Assembly: GCA_037349105.1 (NCBI GenBank)
Contig: JAYJMM010000094.1
Location: forward strand, 248,001-312,000
Origin: Limnomonas spitsbergensis
Taxonomy: Eukaryota; Chlorophyta; Chlorophyceae; Chlamydomonadales
DNA length: 64,000 bases
Direction: 5' to 3'
Shown: positions 10,195 to 20,759 of the stretch, piece by piece
How positions within the stretch are numbered: the first letter of the stretch is position 1
Layout: every line of letters starts with the position of its first letter
Made by a program: the position numbers and the translations under genes
Notes under the pieces: model-generated
Database searches by the model: none
Told to the model about the DNA's origin: nothing
The model's input: the letters and a program-made list of their open reading frames with translations, nothing else

Positions 10195-11340
10195 CGTTGC
10201 GTAGCACACCTGCTGCAGCGCCAAGCCGGCACGTCATGGGTAAAGGGGCAACGGGAAACTTTGTTGAATCCATTGACTCGTCACCTGTGCACATTATTGA
10301 CTTGACTGTAGCCCTATGGGATGGCATATCGCTCATTGAGCTCTTCGGGGGCATGACCAGTGGGTTAGAATGTATGCTCAGGAATGGTATCCGAGTGAAT
10401 CGATATTTGTACTGTGACACGTGTGCGTCTGCCAGGGCTGTTGCACAATTTCGGGTTGAGCAATTATCTCGTGCATACCCGCATCCGCTTGCAGCTGATG
10501 CAGTGGAGAATGCCTTTACTGCCCTGCCGCAGAATGTGTATGACATAACTGAGAGCCACCTCATAGCTGCAGGATGCTTGAATGGAACACAGTGGATGGT
10601 AATCGCTGGGTTCATGTGCAATGATTTGTCATCCGCCGGGAAACGGTCAGGGTTACAGGGAAAGCATAGCTCCACCTTCTTTCCTCTCCTCAGGATAATG
10701 GGGACGCTGCAGGTGTTGCAGAGGTCTACCACACCCCCCATGTACCTTATTGAGAACGTCGATGTACAACATGCAATGGTCGCGTCAAAGACGATGTTAG
10801 ATAGTTATGGAGAACTGTATGAGCGGTTGGGCATGCCAGTGACTTTTGATGCGGCTGCCTAGGCTGTCATGGGCAGTTGTGCACATAGGTTGCGGAACTA
10901 CTTGTCCAATCTATGTGACCCATTTGCCCTGCAAGTTGTGTTATCTTCAGTGGTCAGAGATGAAACTGTTACCGTTGCGGGTATCTTGGAGAGAGGGCGT
11001 AGACCCCAAATTTGCAACAGAGTAAACCAGCGTCCGTATTACCAGGCCAATGTGATTCACCATCCATTAACTATGCTCCCCACCCTTGTTGCCCGACAGC
11101 ACTCTTGGTCCTTCGCTCTGCCTGGAGATTTGCCCCCTGGTCAGGGGCTCGTGTGGGAAGCGGGCAAGGGCATGTGTGAACTTACCATACTGGAACGGGA
11201 AAGAGCCTTAGGGTATGCTGACAACTGCACGGCTGCACCAGGTATATCTTTCCATGCTCGACACATCCTCACGGGAGGTGCGTTTGACGCCAATGCGGTG
11301 AGTTCCTTGATTGCTTTCAGTTTGGCTATTCGATTTGGGT
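10092..11340 (+). CDS. C5 cytosine DNA methyltransferase domain within pol, interrupted by one TAG
   Basis: The frame opens after TAA at 10089, overlaps the RT frame by about 100 bp and lies in the -1 frame to it. Family motifs of C5 methyltransferases appear in order. Motif I is SLIELFGGMTSGLECML (SAM binding, about 10331). Motif IV is GFMCNDLSSAGKRSGL (about 10606), with the catalytic Cys and the CNDLS typical of the DNMT3 branch. Motif VI is YLIENVD (about 10744). GSCAHRLRNYL follows, then ELTILERERALGY (about 11180) and a motif X-like RHILTGGAFDANAV (about 11260). The usual Pro before the catalytic Cys is Met here. TAG at 10860-10862 interrupts the frame between motif VI and the target-recognition part; the same frame continues directly. 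Expected to methylate cytosine if intact or read through; activity of this copy is doubtful. Confidence 0.88.
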
Positions 11341-13858
11341 ATCAGTCGGGTCCATCAGCTTATACAGTTGATGCTGCGTTTGAGCCTAACCTTGAGATGG
11401 GGAGGGAGAGCCATCAAGCGCACCATGAACTGCATGACAGATTTAGTGCAGGATCGTACCTGATGTTTCATTCAGCTCAAGCCCAGGCTGCTGAGATGGG
11501 AGAATACAGCAATAGCCCAGATTCTACTATGCATGTGGATGTCTGGCTCGACCATGCAGTTATGAGGTATCTGCAACACCCAGACCCAGCCAGGCTTGCC
11601 ATGTGCTCAATAATTGAGCGCAGACGGATCCTGAGAAGAGCCGCACATTTTGAGTGGTCAGTTGGTAAACAGCTTCACAGGCGCATGCCAGGGGGGGGCT
11701 TGAAGATTGTGCCCGCTCCTGATGACCGCCTGTCATTAGTCAGGCGCATGCGTGCAGAGAATGGGCATTTCGGTCGAAGGCGCACTAATGCGGTGGTCAC
11801 CATGAAGCATTGGTGGGTGGGCCTATGGAATGACTGCAAGCTTGTAGTGCAGTCATGTGCAGCATGTGACTTCACCAAAGCTGCTTTCAATCAGCAGCAG
11901 GCTGTTCTTAACCCCCTTCCGATCAAGGGCATGATGTACCGCTGGCACCTAGATTCATCTGGCCCCTATGCTGTGTCTGACCAGGGAAACAAGTACGTCA
12001 TGGTGGCTATCGAGAGCTACTCCAAGTGGGTGGAGGTATTTCCCATGAAGGACACATCATCTGCAGAGGTAGCGTACCATTTCTTACACGGCATCTTGGC
12101 CAGGTACGGGGCCTGCGCTGAAGTCGTTACTGACGGAGGTGGCGAATTTCAAGGTGAAATGGATGACCTGCTAGTGCGAGCATTAATAGATCACAGAGTC
12201 ACATCACCTCATCACCCCCTGGCTAACGGGGCTGCAGAACGGCTGGTTCAAACAGTCAAAACTGCGTTGTTGAGGCACCTGCACGAAGATGCTAAGCATG
12301 TGCAGACCTGGGACACGTACTTGCCTTGGATTGCATTAGGTTACCGAGTAACAAAACACCAGAGCACTAAGATGAGCCCCTATCAACTCCTCTTTGCCTG
12401 TGACCCAGTTATCCCTCCTGATGTCATGGAACGGATGCCTGGATTAGAAGATTATTATCTGAATGAAGATCTTGCTGCTGAGCATGTGCTGCAACGTGCT
12501 AAAATCATGGCAGAAGAGTGTGCCATGGCAGGGCAGAACTTGCTGGTTGCTCAGCACCGTGACACACTGAGGTATGCCAAGTTGTGCAGCGGTGCCTATC
12601 TACCCAAAATTGCAAAGTTTCAGGTGGGACAGTTTGTGTACGTCCGAAGTGAAGATCGGTTGCACCATGCAGCCAGGCCAGTAGTGCTTAGAGTCCATGA
12701 TGTCAGACCTCGTGGGGTCCTGGTGCTGTCTGGTAGGGACGGCCGCACCATATCAGAAAATGTCATAAATTGCGCACCATGCCATTTGCCCATCAATGAG
12801 TTGAGGGGCCCGTCACTGCAGTACCAGCGACCACCCTTAGACACTCCATGTGAAGTATGTTTGCCGCCAGATATGGACAGGCTGCTAGTCTTGTGCGATG
12901 CATGCAACATAGGGTGCCATATTTACTGTATGACCCCTGCTCTTTCCAAAGTGCCTAAAGGTCGCTGGGTATGTGACCAATGCCTTGTCTTAGGAATTGC
13001 TACGCCCACATTCCTGACGCAGCGTGCAGCAGCACTGGCTGAGGAGCCCTCGGTAAAGCGAGTCACGCTGAAGCACGTGACCATGAAGGCGCCACAGCCA
13101 CCAGCTGCTCCAAAGACACTAGTTGTCCGTCCGCCTATCCCCAACGGCAGGACTACTCGGCGGGTTACACCCATGACGAGCGGCGAGCCACCGTCACCCG
13201 CATTGGTAACGGCAGTGCCGCCTATTCAACGACCAACGCAACCAGCGGACGGTCCACGACTGACACCGTCTCCACCGCTGACCAGCCCAAGCGGTCGGCC
13301 AGTCCGGGTAATAAGCAGACTCCCGCTGCGGCTTGAGGCGCATGTCACTGACATTTGTGAGCGCTTGGTTCCCACGATGTTTCTGGACTGGACCACTATT
13401 GAGGGCGTGCTGGATGGTATGACTTGGCTGATGCCAGGGGTATGGTCGGGAAGGACCGCAGCTGCCAAAGTGGTACTGGCACACTTAGCACGTGTCACTG
13501 GGGTGGGCCACCCTGCTAATGCATTGGGGATAACCACAGGAGAATGCAAAACCCTATGTAAGGTCCTTGACTTGAGTTTATCCCCGAGCACTGTCATTAT
13601 GTGCGCTGAGCCTGGTCTTTCCCCTGCCATGTATGAGGACCACTGGCCAGGTGTGATCACCAATACGGATGGGCCGCGGGGGTGGCGGACTACTACCTGA
13701 ACCCGATGCAGCTGACATCGTATCGGTTCCTGGGCAAGCATCACGGCATGCACGTCATCATTGTCAACCCATCACCAGCATTGGCTGACACCGTGTGCGC
13801 AGTGGCTGTGCTAGCGGTTCCGCATGTAGTTTGTTGTTTGGTAGAGAGAGAGTTTTAG
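11341..13858 (+). CDS. integrase with C-terminal PHD finger (continuous with the methyltransferase frame)
   Basis: Same frame as the methyltransferase. After a linker comes a degenerate HHCC zinc-binding region (ENGHFGRRRT ... CAACDFTKA, about 11755-11880). The DDE core has Asp in WHLDSSGPYAV (about 11943), Asp in VVTDGGGEF (about 12127) and Glu in NGAAERLVQTVKTALL (about 12230). A basic integrase C-terminal domain (FQVGQFVYVRSEDRLHH) follows. Then comes a complete C4HC3 PHD finger at 12849-12983: CEVC, CDAC, H..C, CDQC. A Pro/Arg-rich tail runs to TGA at 13698. A one-base slip in the G run at 13677-13682 probably ends the frame early: the other frame continues plausibly (YYLNPMQLTSYRFLG...) to TAG at 13856. 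PHD fingers read histone H3 tails, so chromatin-guided integration is a reasonable inference. Confidence 0.92.
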
Positions 13859-14701
13859 AGAGTGCGCACCAGCGCGGTTTGAGTGGCTATGGCAGCTACA
13901 ATTGCAGGGCAGGATACGGTAGCCATCAGAGCAGCAGACGCTACGGTGGTTAGTGGGACGGCCAGTGGGTCTGGTAGGATTGAACGAGTGTGGATCTTAG
14001 TTTTCGCTTCACTGGAGGTCATGGGTCGCATGTTGCGTTAAATAGGAAGTTGGGTGTGATGTACTGCGCAAGTTAGTAGGATGGTGGGTCAGCGATTAGG
14101 GTCAGGGTGCACAGTGCAAAAAGGGTTTAGGGAAGAGGTATGTGTGGAAAATCTGCGTAGCAGAGGGAAGATGAGGGGATCGGGTCGGGGCGTGCTTACG
14201 CTGGCAGGTCTAGTAATTGGGGCGCATAACGCGTGGTGTGCAGATGGGAGGTTAAGAGGGTTGAGTCAGGGGTGTAAGCGCAGGTTGAGGTTTGGGATGC
14301 ATAATGCGTAGTTCTGAGGTGAGTGTTACGGGTGCATAATGCTGAGGGAAACGGGGAGTGTCAGGGTAGGTAGGCCTGCCAATAGAGGACGCGTCGTGGA
14401 GCATGGAGACTTGGAGCCATGACATAGAGGATCATCGCAGTGGATCATCGTAGATTGTCTCAAGACCTTACAAGGTTTCCCCACGAGGGTTTTCATCATG
14501 TAATTGGTCCACTCACGGCTTATGCGTGTAAGAATCCTTGAGGTGCTAGAGTGGAGGGCACAGAGGCATTTTGACGTGCATGATATGTCAAAACATCAGC
14601 CGTAATCTCGCATGGCTGTGCCCACCTCAAGGATTAAGAGGGTCTTTTTACAGTCCTCTATTCATAATTGCTCCGCCTTCTGAATTTCGGACTGGGGGGG
14701 G
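13859..14701. other. presumed 3' untranslated part of the retroelement
   Basis: G-rich sequence without coding features. Purine tracts occur just after the stop (AGAGAGAGAG at about 13845-13852), a possible polypurine tract, but no LTR start could be matched to any sequence upstream of the element. TTTAGGG-like words occur near 14100-14130. Confidence 0.4.
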
Positions 14702-14760
14702 AGTGACTGCTGTGCGCAGTGATATTTCAAGGTCACTGGTACCTCGTGACAGCTGTCACG
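14702..14760 (-). repeat. second arm of long-range inverted repeat, with 16-bp palindrome
   Basis: 14702-14755 matches the reverse complement of 6616-6669 with three mismatches. Positions 14745-14760 form the perfect palindrome CGTGACAGCTGTCACG. Confidence 0.85.
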
Positions 14761-14838
14761 ACGTATGGGTGCACCGCACGCAGGGGTGGCTTGTACATTC
14801 TTTTTGGTTTCGGTTCCTGATGGATTGTGGAACTTAGT

Positions 14839-14864
14839 GAATGCCTGGTTCGTTCCAGGCATTC
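14839..14864. repeat. perfect 10-bp hairpin
   Basis: GAATGCCTGG, six-base loop, CCAGGCATTC. Pyrimidine-rich sequence follows at once (TTCTCTTCTTACCC), a layout seen in transcript ends and LTR borders. Function unknown. Confidence 0.7.
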
Positions 14865-14869
14865 TTCTC

Positions 14870-17180
14870 TTCTTACCCAAGTATACACGAAGTTGAATCA
14901 CCCTGCTTTCAATCTGTTCTGGGACTAATTGTCTACCCGCGATATTTCGGCCCTTTATCAAGGCCAGGAAACTAAAATGGAAGGAGATTTCTAGTTAATT
15001 CTACACTGATCCTTTCGCTCTTAAGACCACATCATTAAGTATCGAAGCATGGACACTACACTCTGCGAATAGCTCTAGTTACACACTACACTTATTCGCT
15101 ATCTCTAGTTCCATCTCCTCTACTTCCATTCCTCATTCTTCTTGCTCTCTGGCTTAACACCTCTACACTGCGAGTTCTCAGCTCAATCTCTAGAACTTAA
15201 GTCGACACTGCAAGCTGCTTCCCCAGCCTTTCCTGGCTACCAAGTCGATCATCTGATCCTTCAGCTGATCTTCTCCATCAAGAGTCGTTCATTCAGCTCT
15301 ACACTCTTCACCACTTCGGGCAGCTTCGTCCACAAGTCCGATCCAAGCCGCCCCAATCTGTCAACTGTCGACATCAGTGTATCCGTCTTCACCGGGGTCG
15401 ACTTCACTTCGTAACTTCTGTCAACAATAAGGGAAGAATCATCAAAGGTTAGTGCAGTAACCTGAGGATGAAGTCGAGGATAATCTGCTTACCAGACAGA
15501 TTATCGCTCTTGCACAGCTGGTCACCCTTGGTAAAGGGCTCCTAGCACTCCTTTACACATAGTCATCCCCAGACAATCGAAGGGCAATCTGCATAGCTTC
15601 CTCGGCTACCGCCGCATTTATGGGTGTCATGGGATCCTCCCCTGGTTCCATCCCTCTCACTCGCCCACTGTGTCTTGCAGTATCTGGGTGCTGGTGACGG
15701 TTGGGATCTACAATTGCATCATGCATTGTACTAAATATGCTGAACAGCTGCACCTGTTGGACTGTGTGGGCTCACAGCAACCGGGCGCCAGCTTACAACT
15801 TGCTTCCGTTCTCCTCTACCTTCTGCAGGTTGGTTAGGCTTTGCCAGACAGGTCAAGCACGGGTATGAAATTTTCAAATGGGTCTAGCGGGATTTTTCAC
15901 CTTATGGATTGTTGGGCTCGTCCGCTATTCCCTGCCGATTCGTCGCGCGACTTCCTCCTTAGGCTCTGCATGTTCCGCTCAAGCTGCGATATGCAGCTTA
16001 GGATGATTCCTTATGGATTGCTGGGCTTGTCCGCTATTCCCTGCCGATTCGTCGCGCAGCTTCCTCCTCAGGCTCTGCAGGTTCCGCTCAAGCTGCGACT
16101 GTAGCTTCAGATGATTCCTGCACACAGTCTCGGGCTGCCGCTTTTAAACTTGGATTAAACTTGGGTTGATTTCCCCCCAGAATGAACAGCAATTAGCGGC
16201 ATTGGCGTGTTCCCAGGTGGTCGTATGATAAGAGTGGTCGGGGAGGAGGGGTGGTGCCCTCCATAGTGAAGAACCCTTGTTTTAGACGGCGCAGGAGAGT
16301 GTCGGCGGTGTGTCACTGAAACGCCACACTTGGGTTGAAATGTGTGGTGGTTCGTATTTGGGGGTTTACGCGGACCCCTAATATCGATGGTGCTACTATT
16401 GGGGGTTGCTTCCCCCAAAGTCGAAGCACCAAAACATCGTGGCAGTCCGGTATATACTCCTAAACATACCTATGCGCGCTAGAAATTGGTAAATATGCCA
16501 TCGGTGCACATGTGACCCACGCCAGCTGGGGTGATGGAACCTGAACATGACAGTCCAGGAAGGGATAGTGACATGGACGATGAGAAGACCAGATAAATAA
16601 ACTAGCCGGCGAACGTAGGCTACGTCCGTTTTTTGTTCACGACCCTGTAGTGGCGGTGTATGTGGCCGTCGGCCTGTGGGCTAACGCTCGCACCCTTTCA
16701 CATAACGGCCGTCAATCAACGAGCGTACCGTGGTCACCAGCAATTTTCATTTCGGCAAACCCTCGTTTCCGCCAAACCCCCTGCGCCAGACCCCAAAACC
16801 CCCCTTCAACCAAACCCCGTAACCCCCTCCATACGGCGGTGCAATAGCTTTACTCACGACGTTCGTAACGATACCTACGCCCAATACTTATTGAGAGGAG
16901 AACAGTACCAGCAGTTGGATGCCGTGTCTTCCCTCTCTCTGGTCGGCAACACAAATCTGCTAGGAAACTCAAGAGAGCAGGCATGAGAAGAAAATATCGA
17001 CAAGTAATCAGAGTTGCTGCTGCGAAGCACGAAAAACGGCAGAGCAGTCGGGTATGTGACTTTTCAGAGGGGCTGAGAGGAGCTGAACTGAGGCAGAGGG
17101 GCTAAAAGGGGCGGAGAGGACTGAGGTGAGGCAGAGGGGCTAAATGGGGCTGGGAGGACTGAAGTGCGGCAGAGGGGATG
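14870..17180. other. intergenic or retroelement-remnant sequence, no gene recognised
   Basis: 14880-15420 is pyrimidine-rich and AT-richer than its surroundings, like an LTR or leader, but no partner copy is in the window. A 9-bp hairpin (GATAATCTG/CAGATTATC) lies at 15479-15505. Open frames here are short and without domain signals. Around 17066-17183 a G-rich, roughly 50-bp unit containing GGCAGAGGGG is repeated three times. Confidence 0.45.
15898..16118 (+). repeat. 109-bp tandem duplication
   Basis: TTATGGATTG at 15902 returns at 16011. The intervening block, including TCCGCTATTCCCTGCCGATT, is repeated with few differences. Confidence 0.85.
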
Positions 17181-17183
17181 AGA

Positions 17184-17233
17184 GTGAAGGGTTGAGGGCT
17201 CACGCTGTTTGGCTCATGCTGTTCTAAGGTTGT
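17184..17233 (+). repeat. left remnant of the 46-bp telomere-like minisatellite
   Basis: One unit (GAAGGGTTGAGGGCTCACGC, TGTTTGGCTCATGCTGTTCT, AAGG) abuts the 3' tail of the LINE copy. The same array resumes on the far side of the LINE at about 18941. Confidence 0.85.
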
Positions 17234-18940
17234 AAGAAAGAAAGAAAGCTACGCCCTATTGGGGCGTGGATGTTAAGGAAACAACGCAGCTTGGGGCCGT
17301 AGCCACATCCGCGCCGTTATCATGAGGCAAAAAGAAAGAAGCAACTTCCTCACGGTGGTTTTCTCTTATGGGTGTGTTTAGTTGGCCCAATGACAGGCTT
17401 CGTGGCGGAAAAATATTCGAGTCTAAGTCTGGTTTGCACTATGCTATGCAAGAGTTTATCGAATGGACATGCATTTTATGGGCGCATTTCTTAGCATGGA
17501 ACGCGGAGATCCCAAGAGACATCATGGCTTCAATTGTGTGCTTATTATAAATAGTGCCCGATGTGCCGATCAAGATTGGGATAATTTTTATGTTGTTTCG
17601 TTGGTGCCCGTTCAAGATAAGTAGGTCAACAAGGTCGGTGTGCTGGTTTAAGCAAGCTTTTAATTGGTCCCCATGCTCGGTGTCTCTACAATACTTGAAT
17701 TCCCCAATGTGGACTACAGCGTCCTTCTTTTGTCCAGTCGTTTGCATCAACAACATGTCAGGCTGCATTTTTATTTTTCCTTTGGACGGCTCCAAGTGCT
17801 GGTGCCTCAGCGTGGGGGATTAAGTATGAGGGGACTTTATTCATTAGCATGGCTGGTGCTCTTGCTCTCTCATACTTCTCGGCCGTTCCAAGGCTGCCAT
17901 GACGATGTCCCCTCCCATGCTGCCTTTCGATACAGCCCTCAGCAAAATCCTTCATGTGCCATGGTGGCGCTCTATGTACATCTTTTGCATTTCGGGGTGC
18001 CTGCCTGCGCCTGTGATATGGCCTGCACTGTCATGCTCTCCACACAAGGGGCATTTGTCGGTGGTACTTTTGCCCCACCTGAACGCCACCTTGTTATTCC
18101 AAAGGCATCCATGTCGCCATCGAAGGGCTGTTTTCTTCTCGGCCAGAGTGACTCCCGGGTGGTTAAAGAAACTGTTGCTGAGGGCCCCATTAGCAATCGA
18201 TTGCAACCGTTGCCACCCTTGGAAGTATACGCTATCAATGTTGGATCGGCCAAGCTTTTGGCGCTCGTGAATGTGTGTCTTCAGGGCACCCTTCAAATCT
18301 TCTAATCCTTGCGGCTCTACCTGGTTAGGGTCCTCTTCGTTAGGTTTTGTGATAAGCCAGAAAGAGCCGTACTTCGAGGGTTCGGGGCTCACTGAAACGG
18401 TCAGATCGCATTCTCCCTCTTGAGTAGCTGCCCGTTTAGCGACACCGTCAGCTTTCTCGTTTCCGATATCTCCGTTACGGGCCTTCACCTTATGGAATTC
18501 GACCATTTTCCCTTGGGACGTCATGAGCTGGAGTTGGCCCACGATATGTTGGAGGAGGTCTCTGTGCTTGTGGTAGGTGAGAGACATGGGGGATCGGATA
18601 GCTTTACGGATTTGGTACAAGGATGTGGCGTTGTCCACAGGTATCTTGGTCTGTCTTTTCACTAGGGCTCCATAAATCCCTGCCAGTTCGGCTCTGTTTA
18701 TGGTGTTTGTGGGACCTTCTCCAGCCGTGTTAATGGTGATATCTTGTTGATCGGGAGTGGCGCTCGGGATGTGGAGGCCAGCGCCAGATTGCTGAAATTT
18801 CCTGCCTTCTTTGAGGCTGGTTTCAATACAGCTGCCATCAGTGTAGGCTGTCTCCCTCCAATTGTGCTTCAGCGCGCTGTTTTCTTGGAACCACTGGAGG
18901 CAATTGCATGTGTCTACTGGGTCTACCTCCGTTGCTCTAG
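17234..18940 (-). mobile_element. 5'-truncated LINE with RNase H and nuclease-like tail
   Basis: Oriented on the minus strand. The 3' end is a short hairpin followed by (CTTT)n, at plus-strand 17234-17270. The 5' end is truncated within the RNase H region near 18940, where sequence passes straight into the 46-bp minisatellite. The flanks (GGTTGTA left, GGATGTA right) may be a short target duplication. A shorter 5'-truncated relative lies at 49085-49535, and the 3' tail alone recurs at several sites. The combination of RNase H with a PD-ExK-type domain recalls the Dualen/RandI LINEs of green algae; reverse transcriptase itself is absent here. Confidence 0.85.
17439..18940 (-). pseudogene. LINE ORF remnant: RNase H, zinc knuckle, PD-ExK-like domain (two frameshifts)
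   Basis: From 18940 downward the frame encodes an RNase H fold: AYTDGSC, INRAELAGIYGALVK and GNEKADGVAKRAA, carrying the expected Asp/Glu residues. A CPLCGEHDSAGHI ... H zinc knuckle follows, ending IERHHGT. The frame then shifts at about 17952 (FAEGCIERQHGRGH ... KVPSYLIPHA) and shifts back near 17790, continuing with QPDMLLM, IGEFKYCRDT and IIPILIGTSGTIYN to the stop at 17439. The Asp of QPD and the E-F-K pair, 19 residues later, fit a PD-(D/E)xK nuclease motif. Non-functional as it stands. Confidence 0.8.
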
Positions 18941-20280
18941 GGATGTAGGGTTGAGGCCTCACGCTGTTTGGCTCGTGCCGTTCAAGGGTTGAAGGGTTGA
19001 GGGCTCACGCTGTTTGGCTCATGTCCTTCTACCAGGGTTGAAGGGTTGAGGGCTCACACCGTCGGTTTAGCTCATGTCGTTTTAAGGTTGTAGGGTTGAG
19101 GCCTCACGTTGTTTGGCTCGTGCCGTTCTAGGGTTGAAGGGTTGAGGGCTCACCTTGTTTGGCTCATGTCCTTCTAGGGTTGAAGGGTTGAGGGCTCACG
19201 CCGTTTGGCTCATGTCGTTCTAGGGTTGAAGGGTTGAGGGCTCATGCCGTTCTAGGGTTGAAGGGTTGAGGGCTCATGTCGTTCTAGGGTTAAAGGGTTG
19301 AGGGCTCATGCCGTTCTAGGGTTGAAGGGTTAAGGGCTCATGCCGTTCTAGGGTTGAAGGGTTGAGGGCTCACGCCGTTTGGCTCATGTTGTTCTAGGGT
19401 AGAGGGGTTGAGGGCTCACGCTATTTGGCTCATGTCATTCTAGGGTTGAAGGGTTGAGGGCTCACGTTGTTTGGCTCATGCCGCCTAGTGTTGAAGGGTT
19501 GATGGCTCACGCCGTTTGGGGCATGCTGTTCTAAGGTTGAAGGCTTGAGGGCTAATGCTGTTTGGCTCATGTTGTTCTAGGGTTAAAGGGTTGAGGGCTC
19601 ACGCTGTTTGGCTCATGCTGTTCTAGGGTTGAAGAGTTGATGGCTCACGCTGTTTGGCTCATGCCGTTCTAGGGTTGAAGGGTTGAGGTCTCACTCTGTT
19701 TGGCTCACGCAGTTCGAGGGTTGAAGGGTTGAGGGCTCACGTTGTTTGGCTCATGCCGTTCTAGGGTTGAAGGGTTGAGGTCTCACTCTGTTTGGCTCAC
19801 GCAGTTCGAGGGTTGGAGGGTTGAGGGCTCACGTTGTTTGGCTCATGCCGTTCTAGGGTTGAAGGGTTGAGGTCTCACTCTGTTTGGCTCACGCAGTTCG
19901 AAGGTTGAAGGGTTGAGGGCTCACGTTGTTTGGCTCATGCCGTTCTAGGGTTGAAGGGTTGAGGTCTCACTCTGTTTGGCTCACGCAGTTCGAGGGTTGG
20001 AGGGTTGAGGGCTCACGATGTTTGGCTCATGTCGTTGTAGGGTTTAAGATTCGATGGCTTATGCTGTTTGGCTCATGCCGTTCTAGGGTTGAAGGGTTGA
20101 GGGCTCACGCTGTTTGGCTCATGTCGTTCTAGGGTTGAAGGGTTGAGGGCTTATGCTGTTTGACTCATGCTGTTCTAGGGTTGAAGGCTTGAGGGTTCAT
20201 GCCGTTCTAGGGTTTAAGGTTTGAGGGCTCACGCCGTTTGGCGCATGCCGTTCGAGGGTTGAAGGGTTGAGAGTCCCATA
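18941..20280 (+). repeat. 46-bp telomere-like minisatellite array
   Basis: Unit: GTTCTAGGGTTGAAGGGTTG, AGGGCTCACGCTGTTTGGCT, CATGCC. Regular copies are exactly 46 bp apart (for example 92 bp between 19761 and 19853), mixed with shorter derivatives that lack the GTTTGGCTC part. Each unit contains degenerate TTTAGGG words. Confidence 0.95.
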
Positions 20281-20530
20281 CCACACTCCATCGAGCATCC
20301 ATATCTGGTGCTCCTATTTGCTGGCTTGGACCCCGGTAGAGGGGTACGGTTGCGCCTGCCAGTGGAGCGAAGAATAGGGGGGTGATCAGAAAGAAAGACA
20401 ACAAATTGGGCGGTTTGCAACATTTCAGCTTTTTATACGAGAGTGTAAGACCCACTCCATTGACATGCCAACATGATTGTATCGTCACTCAGCCCCCCAC
20501 TCCCGTTCCACACCAACATGACGACATCAC

Positions 20531-20715
20531 CTGTGCATGCGGGTTGTATGGCAATGCCATGACGGGCTGCCCAATGGCGGGTCGAGGCGGTTGGTAGGGT
20601 GGCGGCGCGTTCCCGTATTGCTGCTGCGGGCCCCCATTCGACTGTTGATAAGGCGGCTGATGGTAGGAATCTCCGTGGGGCATGACTGGTACGGTGCCCA
20701 TGCTGATGACCTGGC
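20531..20715 (-). CDS. probable internal exon, Pro/Gln/Tyr-rich
   Basis: Minus-strand segment between an acceptor (GATCGCAG, ending at 20716) and a donor (GTGATG, starting at 20530). It encodes GTVPVMPHGDSYHQPPYQQS followed by more Gln/Pro/Tyr-rich sequence (PQQQYGNAPPPYQPPRP). This low-complexity composition is unlike the surrounding repeats and is typical of a disordered protein region. It may belong with the exon at 24775-24839 in one minus-strand gene, but the connection is unproven. Confidence 0.45.
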
Positions 20716-20759
20716 CTGCGATCTACACATACCATGCAGCAACGAATTGGTGAGGAAGG

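Larger units (their letters stand above)
7257..13858 (+). mobile_element. Ty3/gypsy-like retroelement with internal DNA methyltransferase and PHD finger
   Basis: Domain order on the plus strand: Gag-like region, a hydrophobic segment, reverse transcriptase, RNase H, C5 cytosine methyltransferase, integrase zinc-binding and DDE core, integrase C-terminal domain, PHD finger, C-terminal tail. RT, RNase H, integrase order is that of Ty3/gypsy. The copy is lightly damaged: in-frame stops at 7476, 7581, 8013 and 10860, a 1-nt frameshift inside RT near 8640, a frame change at 10092-10194, and a 1-nt slip in a G run near 13680. I could not find LTRs, a primer-binding site or target-site duplications, so the outer limits are not fixed. 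No aspartic protease DTG/DSG motif was seen. Confidence 0.9.

Noticed and set aside
10116..10862. A separate methyltransferase gene of the host
   Set aside because: Its frame runs on, across one TAG, directly into the integrase with no promoter or terminator space, and it overlaps the RT frame.
14870..15420. 3' LTR of the retroelement
   Set aside because: The composition fits, but no matching direct copy exists upstream of the element within the window, so it cannot be called an LTR.
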